From: Isoetes taiwanensis
Lineage: Eukaryota; Streptophyta; Lycopodiopsida; Isoetales; Isoetaceae
DNA length: 64,000 bases
Reading direction: 5' to 3'
NCBI GenBank assembly: GCA_021234155.1
Contig: JAJEKV010000003.1
Coordinates: forward strand, 26,638,233 to 26,702,232
The notes beneath the pieces are model-generated. The model ran no database searches. It was not told the DNA's origin and saw nothing but the letters and a program-made list of their open reading frames with translations. A program made the translations under genes and the position numbers. Each line of letters begins with the position of its first letter. Within the stretch, counting starts at the first letter, position 1. Below, piece after piece: positions 56,625 through 64,000 of the stretch.

Positions 56625-57290
56625 ATTCAGAAGGCTGAAAATTATTTTGTTGTAAGACAAGTTTCTAAAGAAGAAAAAGTAGGAGTAGTGGCGTTGAGTT
56701 TGACTGGAAATGCTTTAATGTGACTGATGAGGAAGTCGTTTGGGAGACTTTTAAGGAACTGTTCGTATTGAAATATTGTCCACCTTCCTTTCTTACTATA
56801 CAGATGAACAAATTCATGGAGTGTAAACAGAAAGGGCAATCCTTGGATAACTATATACAAGAATTCTCCACTTTGGAACGACATTGTCCAAAGTTAGATT
56901 CAAAGGAATTAGCTAGTCGCTTTGTGCAAGGACTAGATATGGAGCCTAAAAAATTAGTTGGATGTGATCAACTTACCTTGGAAGAAGCGGAGCACAAGGC
57001 TCGATATTTCGAGAGTATCCTTAAAGAGGAGAAGAATGTCAATCGTAGAGAGCAATAAAAAGGAAATTTCCAAAGGAATTATAAAGATGAATCAAACTCT
57101 CAGGTTCATAGAAACTTTTCATAATGCCCCTAAGTTACCTTTGAATGCAATGTCACAAATGGATGAAGAAAAGAAGAAAGTTGAATATGATAAGTGCATG
57201 AAGGAAAATTTATGTTTTTACTGTAAGTAAAAAGGGCATAGAGCACATTTTTGTCCTAAGAAGAATAACTCAAATGCCAAGGTTTAAGGA
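56625..57290 (+). pseudogene. Gypsy gag, 3' segment with zinc knuckle
   Basis: Resumes at the insertion point in the gag frame (KAENYFVVRQVSKEEKVGVV), then after a stop 56720-57058 reads VWETFKELFVLKYCPPSFLT and QSLDNYIQEFSTLERHCPKL, a typical retrotransposon gag core. A CCHC zinc knuckle follows (CFYCK, stop, KGHRAHFCPKK) at about 57215-57262, with one in-frame stop. Confidence 0.8.
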
Positions 57291-57308
57291 TCCCAAAACG
57301 TAGGGGCA

Positions 57309-60300
57309 ATGAGAGCTCATCAAGTAACTCTCATGGATTTAGAGAAAGATATGCAAGTTTGTGCAGTAGTCGATCAAGGAAAAGCGCGACTGCAGGCACA
57401 TGTAGTGCAGGTTGAAGGTAAAATCAATGAAGTTCCTTTTAGTCTTTTGATTGATACGGGAGCCACTCACAATTTTATTTCACCAAGGCTTTGTCAAGTT
57501 GTTTGGGTTGAATACTAACCAACAAGCCTTAAGAATGGTGAAAATGGCTGATGATAAGCGAAAAACTACTAGTGAGTATGTGCATGCATTAAAATTGAAA
57601 GTGCAAGAAATGCCAACAATTGCAAATTTCCATGTGCTTCGGCTAGGCTCATATGATATGATTATAAGCATGGGATGGCTTAGTGAGGTGCATGCTATCG
57701 TAGATTGTCATGAAAGAGTTGTGAGAGTAAAATATAAGGAACATCAAGAGCTATATACACTGGAAGGATTGAATAAGCAGTATTTTACTCCTAAACCCAT
57801 TAGTTGCAAGCAAATCAAGAGGTCAATTAGGAAGCATGAAAGGTTGGGGTTGCTTGTACTCAAAGGGTCAGGAGAAATTAACCAAGTATGCATGAATGAT
57901 ATGTAGGACATCCTCGAGGAGTTCAAGGAAGTGTTTCCGGAAGAGAGGACAGAGTTACCTCCTCGAAGATATGTTGATCATGCGATTGAATTGGTTCCAG
58001 GAGCTTCTCCTCCATCAAAAGCTCCATATAGATTTGCTTTGTTAGAGTTAGTGGAATTAAAAAAACAGTTAAAAGAGATCAAGGATACATACAGCCTAGT
58101 ATTTCACCTTTTGGTGCTCCAGTATTATTTGTTAAGAAAAAAGATGGTTCTATGCATATGATTATAGGCAATTAAATGATATCACAATTAAGAATAAATA
58201 TCCGTTGCTTAGAATAGATGCCTTGTTTGATCAACTTCAAGGAGCTTCATTATTTTCAAACATAGATCTTAGATCTGGATATCACCAGATAAGAATCAAA
58301 GAGAGTGACATGCCCAAAACTACTTTTTCTACAAGATATGGGCATTTTGAATTTGTGATTATGTCTTTTGGTTTAACAAATGCACCAGTAACTTTTCAGT
58401 GTCGAATGAACTATCTTTTCTGTGAATATCTTGATAAGTTTGTCCTCGTATTCTTAGATGATATACTTATTTATTCATTGAATTTGGAAGAGCATAGAGA
58501 ACATCTGAGAATTGTTTTGGGTATTTTAAAAAGAGAAAAATTGTATGCTAAGAAAGTCAAGTGTTCATTTTGTAGTACCGAAATGGATTATTCAGACCAT
58601 ATTGTTTCAGCGAGGGGAATTAAACCTGACCCCAAAAAGGTTGAGGCGGTGAAAGAATGGCCAGTTCCTAAAAACCCAAAATAGGTGCGCTCATTCTTAG
58701 GACTTGCAGGGTTTTATAGTTAAGTTATCAAAAGTTTTTCTACAATAGCAAGTCCTTTGACAACACTTACAAAATCAAATACAGCTTTTCAATAGGATAA
58801 GAAATGTGAGAAAGCTTTCAGAAAGTTAAAAGAGAAGTTGATAAATGCTCCTGTTTTAAAAGTGGCAGATCTGAGTAAGAAGTATCAGGTTATGACAGAT
58901 GCTAGTGCGGAAGGGACAGGAGCTGTATTGATATAAGACAAGCATGTGTGTGCATATATTTCTCATAAGTTGAACGATGCCGAACGAAATTATCCCACTC
59001 ATGATCAGGAACTACTGGCAATTGTACATGCCCTTAGAGCTTGGAGATATTATCCAGTAGGAAATCATTTTGAGGTGCATACTGACCATGCTAGTCTTGC
59101 ATACTTTATGAAACAACCTAATTTGAATTTGAGACAATGTAGGTGGATGGAATGTCTTCAAGAGCATGACTTTCAGATTAATTATAAAACGGGCAGTACA
59201 AATGTCGTTGCAGACGCTTTGTCTAGACTTCCAGCTTGTTATGCAATAACGATGATTACAACAGATTGGTTGGATGAGGTGAAAAATACTATTGCTATAG
59301 ACAATAGTACAAAAAGAGAATCTGGAGATAAAGGATAATTATAGTTTTGAACATGGAATATTGAGATACAAATCAAGAGATTGAATTCCTGCAATAGATC
59401 ACATTAAAAAGAAGATACTAAATGAATGTCATGATGCAGTAATATCAGGTCATCCAGGTTTCCATAAGACATATCACAAGGTAAAGAGAAGTTTCTTTTG
59501 GCCAGAATTAAAATATTACGTTCGTAAGTATATCCAAAATTGTGTGATGTGTTCACCGTTAAAGCCGAATAGATTAGGGCACCTGCCTTTTGCAGTCGTT
59601 ACCTATTCCAAAAAACAAATGGGAATCTATTAGCATGGACTTCATAGGATTTCCAAGAACACAAACAGGAAAGGATGTTATTCTTGTGGTGATTGAACGA
59701 TTAACTAAACATGCTCATTTCTTTCCAGTTAAAAAAATATTAACAGCGAAGGAAACTGCTAATATCTTTATTCATGACATTCCTACAAGTATTGTTTCTG
59801 ATAGAGCTCCAAGGTTTACTAGTAACTTTTGGACTTCATTTTTCAAGGGAGTTGGGACTCAATTATAGATGAGCACAGCCTATCACCCAGAAACTGATGG
59901 GCAAACAGAAAGAGTAAATAGGGTCCATGAGGACATGTTGCGGATGTATTGTCAAGACAACCCAAAGAAAGGAGAAGGTTTGTTACCCTTAGCAGAGTTT
60001 GCTTACAATAATTCTAAACAAGAATCTATAGGAATGACACCTTTTGGAGCACTTTACGGACAAGATTGTTATGCTCCAATAAATTAGTATGATCCCATGG
60101 TTAGATCTGAAATTTCTAGATAGACGTTGGAAGAATATGCAGATAAGGTGCAGCTTATAAGAAGCAAGCTAGCAGAAGCACAACATAGACAGAAGCAATT
60201 TGCAAGCATAGAATACATCGAGAATTCAAGATCGGAGACTTTGTTTATCTCCGTGTAAAACCAAAGAAAAGTCAGCTCAGAATTGAAAAATGTAGTAAGC

Positions 60301-60692
60301 TTGCTCCAAGATATGTTGATCCTTTTAAAATCATTAAAAGGATGGGGAACCTAGCCTACCAATTAGAACTACCACCACATGTAAAGATTCATGATGTTTT
60401 TCATGTCAGTTTGTTAAAACCCTCTTTACATGACGGAGATCAATTGCTTCCAGATTTGCAATTAATCTAGGAAAACAATACCTTTGAAGTAATGCCATCC
60501 CGAATATTGCAGTATCGGAAACGAAAGCTGCATAGTAGAATGATCAAAGAAATCCTTATACAATGGGCGGACTATCCTATCGAAGATGCAACTTGGATGG
60601 AGTTAAATGAGGCTGAAACAAAATATGCGAAGGATTTTTCGAACCTTTTTCAATCTATACCATGCCATGGAATAAGACTATCTAAAAGATGA
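57309..60692 (+). pseudogene. Gypsy pol: protease, reverse transcriptase, RNase H, integrase, chromo-like end
   Basis: Protease LLIDTGATHNF (about 57441). [16 protein letters not shown] (about 58110), [36 protein letters not shown] (58450), with YxDD as FLDD. RNase H: VMTDASAEGTGAVL, YPTHDQELLAIVHAL, VVADALSRL (about 58890-59235). Integrase: HH part SGHPGFHKTYHKVK..., CVMC, SMDFIGFPRTQTG, then a gap where the segment before IVSDRAPRF is shortened, YHPETDGQTERVNR and AFAYNNSKQ-like text. C-terminus IKEILIQWADYPIEDATW (chromo-like). At least eight stops or shifts (57515, 58110, 58166, 58682, 58937, 59336, 59866, 60085). Confidence 0.85.
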
Positions 60693-60802
60693 TCAAACTT
60701 GTTAAGTATAAACAATACATGAAGTTGTGAAGGAGTATATCTTGTAATAATGTAATGTGAATTTTATTCGACGAGGACGTCGAATCTTAAAGGCGATAGG
60801 AA

Positions 60803-61260
60803 TGTTTTGTTTTGTATCTTTAAACTATATTAAATAACCAGAGGGGATGACATGGCATAAGGATGATGTGGCAATGAATTAATTCAATGGAAGTTAAAAT
60901 TAGGGAAGAAAACGTAAGAAAGACGGAGAAAGGAAGAGATAACGGAGTAAAAAGAGAGATAAGTCGAGATTTGAAGAAGCGACTTGGAGGTAAGACTATA
61001 CTTGATGTTTTAAAGAAAAATAAGTAATCCATCTAATACGAGATATAGAAGAGGAGGAAAGAATCAAGAACATGCTGAATAATGCTTCCGCAACAGTTCC
61101 GGATTTTTAAGAAACCTCTGATTCGACAGTACATGATTTTGACAGTCTTGTATCTGCTTGATTCTTTATTAGGCAGTCGGATTTTGTTATTGATTCAGAG
61201 TCCTTGAACTGAGATAATGATTGATATGAATATAGGATTAATCCAGAAGCTGCTGCATCA
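60803..61260 (+). mobile_element. Probable 3' LTR of the gypsy element
   Basis: Follows the polypurine-like AAAGGCGATAGGAA; starts TGTTTTGTTTTG. The downstream limit is not certain; CA near 61258 is one candidate. No matching 5' LTR was recognised, so the LTR call rests on position only. Confidence 0.45.
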
Positions 61261-61700
61261 AAAAACAATATCGGGCTTGGGAAATTTTGATCCTTAAATA
61301 CTGCTGTAAATCACGAACTGGGTTCTCCTTGGAGCCCAAAGGCCGGAATGGCCATTTAATCCATCTCCAGATCTTGTGGATCCCTCTGGGGATCATCTTG
61401 ATTTGCAAGGCAAGCCATCGGGCCACTGCCTGTGCTAAACAGAACCAATGGGAGGTTCTTGATGGCCCACCCAATCGGGTGATGCCAAGTCACCCTTTTA
61501 AAGGAGTACGAAATTAAAACAAGAAATGGTTATTAGAGAAATAAACTCAAATGTTATATATGAAGCCCATTATTGGTTTAGGATCTAGCCCATTATGACC
61601 TTTCATAATATCGATTTCATTCTCAGTTTTGACTATCAGGGTATTGTGTTGCTATTAGATATTTTGACAAGATGTTATCATGTTGCTAGCCTAGATTGCA
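61260..61700. other. Unassigned sequence between gypsy and LINE fragments
   Basis: No domain recognised. Contains CACCCAATCGGGTGATGCCA, part of which (GGGTGATGCCAA) also occurs inside the solo LTR at about 4693. Confidence 0.35.
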
Positions 61701-63512
61701 CCTTAGTCTGCCCATAACTCTCCGGGGAGAATAAGCAGAAACCGAGATCACGAGTGCTAAGCACTCAACACTAGTGAGTGGGCACTGATGAAGCTCACTA
61801 ATGCGGACTCGACACTGGTCACGTCGAGTTGCTTCTGGGTGAAGGTTATTTCCTTGAGCTAGAGACCCGTAGCTTTGAGCTTGGTGTGAGGTATTTCAAT
61901 AACGACAATTATCGGGCGAAGGACTGTCACAGAGCTAGCTGGCCTGATATCGGATCTTTTTAACCAAGCTATAACAGATCATTTTTCGGCTGCCTGGACA
62001 ACAAGCTTGATCCACCCAATTCATAAGTAAGGTGACGTATTGCTGCTAATAATTATAGAACAATTATAATCAGTCCCATTCTCGCTAAGTTATTCGGTAA
62101 GATTTTTTATTCTAAACTTTCAGCATGGGCAGAGGAACAAGGGATAAGAGCACGAGGGCAAGCAAGATTCAGGTGAGGTTTCTCAACCATAGACCATTTG
62201 CTTACATTACGGACGATGATAGAAGATTCTAGATCACAAGGAAAACCCATGCTCTGTTGCTTCATTGACTTTGCTAAAGCATTCGACACAGTCCCCCATC
62301 AGAAATTACTATGTAGATTAATCCACTTGGGGTTTCGAATGAATGGGTGCAGGCTATAAGCAGATTATACGAAACAGTCCAGGAAAAAGTGGTCACACCC
62401 TTTGGTATGTCTGATCTAATCACTAGTGATATGGGAGTAAAACAAGGCTGCCCGCTCTCCCCTACCTTGTTCAATCTGTACATCGATCAAACGGAAGACT
62501 TCCTTAAGCAATCTAGATGCGACTTTCCATGCATCTTCCATGAAATGGTAATTCTTTTACTTTATGTTGATGATTTACTTCTACAACACTGTAGAAGACT
62601 TGCAGAGGCAGCTTGATGTGTTAAGTGAATTTTGCTCAGAGTTTGGTCTTACAGTCAATTCGGGAAAAACCAATATCCTGGGTTTTGGCATGCAACCCGC
62701 CATTGTAATCTATCAAGGAGAAGTGATCGAAAAGGCCAATCTTATAAATGTTTGGGAAGTGTTCATCGGACGAAAGCCTTGGACAAAAGGTGTGGATCTT
62801 AGAATCGCAATTGCCCTGAAAGCATTTTATGCAATGTCCAGTATGTGTCTTCATGCTCACATTAGCTACTGGCCACTCCGAAAGAAACTTTTTGAAGCAT
62901 TGATAATGCCAGTCGCTCTATACGCTAGTGAAGTATGGGGGCCATCATTGTGCCGATCTAAATGGAACCTGATTGAATCAATCCAGAAAACGTGGTTGCA
63001 CATGGCTTTGAAGATAAAAAGAGCAGTTCCATATGAGATACTGCCATATGATACTGGATCACACCCATTAAATATTCAAGCTATGAGCAATACTTTACGG
63101 TACCTCGACTAGAAGACACAAGCAGGTGAAGATTCACTTGTATAGTCTGCTCTCGATGCTGCTGCGCAACTTGATGAGGGCGACAAAAAGTGCTGGCATA
63201 AAGATCTAAAAGACTGGTTTGCATGATTGAACCTCATTGGTTGCCCTTACATCAAAGAGTTCAAGGCATGCACATTTCTAGCATATTGCGATGCATATTT
63301 TAAAAGAGAAGGTCCAGTATTATATCAAGGACTTCAATCCAATGCGTGACCATGTCATACAGCCATACCTGAGCCGCTTAATAATCGAACGTGGGCGATG
63401 GCTGAACATTGAGGAGAAACACAAAATCTGTTCTTGCAATGAGGACGTGGAGATGGGGAGGCGCACTAGTTACTTTTGTCATAAGCATAATGACCTTTGC
63501 CTCCATGATTGA
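61700..63512 (+). pseudogene. LINE reverse transcriptase fragment
   Basis: Plus strand. Decayed fingers/palm start near 61990 (SLIHPIHK), then CCFIDFAKAFDTVPHQKLLC (about 62255), 62347-62616 with GVKQGCPLSPTLFNLYIDQT and LLLYVDDLLL (YxDD), then 62580-63112 with FCSEFGLTVNSGKTNILGFG and LFEALIMPVALYASEVWGPS, the usual non-LTR order including the post-RT thumb. 63291-63512 has ERGRWLNIEEKHKICSCNED, the Cys-rich C-terminus typical of these elements. At least three frame breaks. No endonuclease domain upstream, so 5' truncated. Confidence 0.8.
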
Positions 63513-63659
63513 CTGGAATATACCGATGGACAGGCTGTTTTAGCGCCAGCCAGTGTTTCCATATCTAGGGAGCTTCCTTCGGGAGTTTCTAGATCACGAA
63601 GAATACTAATAGTATGTGAACAATTATCTCGTAATGTTTATTTGATTACATTGGATGTC

Positions 63660-64000
63660 CTTGTCCCATAGCCTATTGGCTTTCGTGGACGTTAAGAAAC
63701 TGGTTGAGGTTCAAACTGGAACCATGATTAAAAGATTGCCAACTGATAATGGTGGTGAGTTTAAATTTTTGGCTTTTGACAAAGTTTGTGCAGATTCAGG
63801 CATTCTTCGTGAATACAGAGTGCCTTATTCTCCTCAACAGAATGGTGTTACCGAGAGGAGGAATCGCATAAACATGAATGCTGTGCATTACATGCTTATT
63901 CATTTTGGTTTGGATAAGTGTTTTTGGGCAGAAGCTGTTGCCACTACTGTGTATGTGCAAAATAGCTTGATTACTTCTTTAACGAAAGGCAAAACTCCAT
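63660..64000 (+). pseudogene. Ty1/copia integrase fragment, open at the window end
   Basis: From about 63690 to the window edge the frame is open: VEVQTGTMIKRLPTDNGGEF, VPYSPQQNGVTERRNRINMN, FGLDKCFWAEAVATTVYVQN. These are the catalytic Asp (TDNGGEF) and Glu (NGVTERRNR) region of copia integrase. The segment before 63690 is not recognisable, so the element begins inside the domain or is broken there. The rest of the element, if present, lies beyond the window. Confidence 0.85.

Larger units (their letters stand above)
43460..61260 (+). mobile_element. Decayed Ty3/gypsy retrotransposon (chromovirus-like), split by a 12.4-kb insertion
   Basis: Gag starts at about 43640, is interrupted at 44202, resumes at 56625, and pol runs to about 60690. 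Order protease - reverse transcriptase - RNase H - integrase and a chromo-like C-terminus mark it as Ty3/gypsy. A polypurine-like AAAGGCGATAGGAA precedes TG at 60803, where a 3' LTR may begin. No 5' LTR was recognised upstream; the region before 43460 belongs to another family. Many stops mean it is dead. Confidence 0.8.

Overview
This window looks like transposon-rich nuclear DNA from a land plant. Two reconstructable host genes have canonical GT-AG introns and plant-type products: a SUVR-class SET-domain histone methyltransferase (minus strand, 1-2141, cut by the window edge) and a fructosamine/ribulosamine 3-kinase (minus strand, 33446-35643). Nearly everything else is transposable elements of many classes, often nested and mostly decayed. 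I cannot name the species; the size and variety of the repeats suggest a large plant genome, possibly a seed-free lineage, but that is a guess.

Layout. 1-2.14 kb: SUVR-like gene. 2.28-6.3 kb: a dispersed repeat split by further insertions, including a PIF/Harbinger-like element (3051-5861, TSD TTA) that itself carries a solo LTR (3318-4899, TSD GATTG). 6.3-9.3 kb: an AT-rich tandem duplication, then a broken intron-containing gene with a Crypton/DUF3504-like recombinase domain. 9.6-10.1 kb: an uninterrupted copy of the dispersed repeat. 10.4-17.2 kb: a degenerate CACTA (En/Spm) element on the minus strand, split by a MITE and by a copia fragment fused to a PPR gene fragment. 17.2-18.6 kb: a LINE-type ORF1 copy ending in poly(A). 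18.6-22.3 kb: unannotatable sequence with a ~340-bp tandem repeat and, at its end, two strong hairpins.

22.36-31.31 kb: an 8.9-kb Mutator-like element with nearly identical terminal inverted repeats of about 175 bp, inverted arrays of a GATCCC-type palindrome, a Ulp1-type protease gene with intact catalytic residues, a small unknown gene, and a FAR1/MULE transposase-like gene that lacks the catalytic core but keeps its SWIM finger. 31.3-38.1 kb: the kinase gene in low-feature flanks. 38.1-43.4 kb: MITEs, a GA-rich tract, a 68-bp tandem palindrome array and LTR-like sequence.

43.5-61.3 kb: a decayed Ty3/gypsy element with a chromo-like C-terminus. Its gag is split by a 12.4-kb DNA element (44203-56620) that has matching terminal inverted repeats, a putative TTGA target duplication, a decayed transposase-like gene with a GHTHDDID signature, an FCP1/NIF-type HAD phosphatase-like ORF joined to unidentified coding sequence, and about two dozen interspersed copies of a palindrome built on CTCGACT. 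I consider this element and its palindromes the most novel content here. 61.6-63.5 kb: a LINE reverse transcriptase fragment. 63.7-64 kb: a copia integrase open at the window end.
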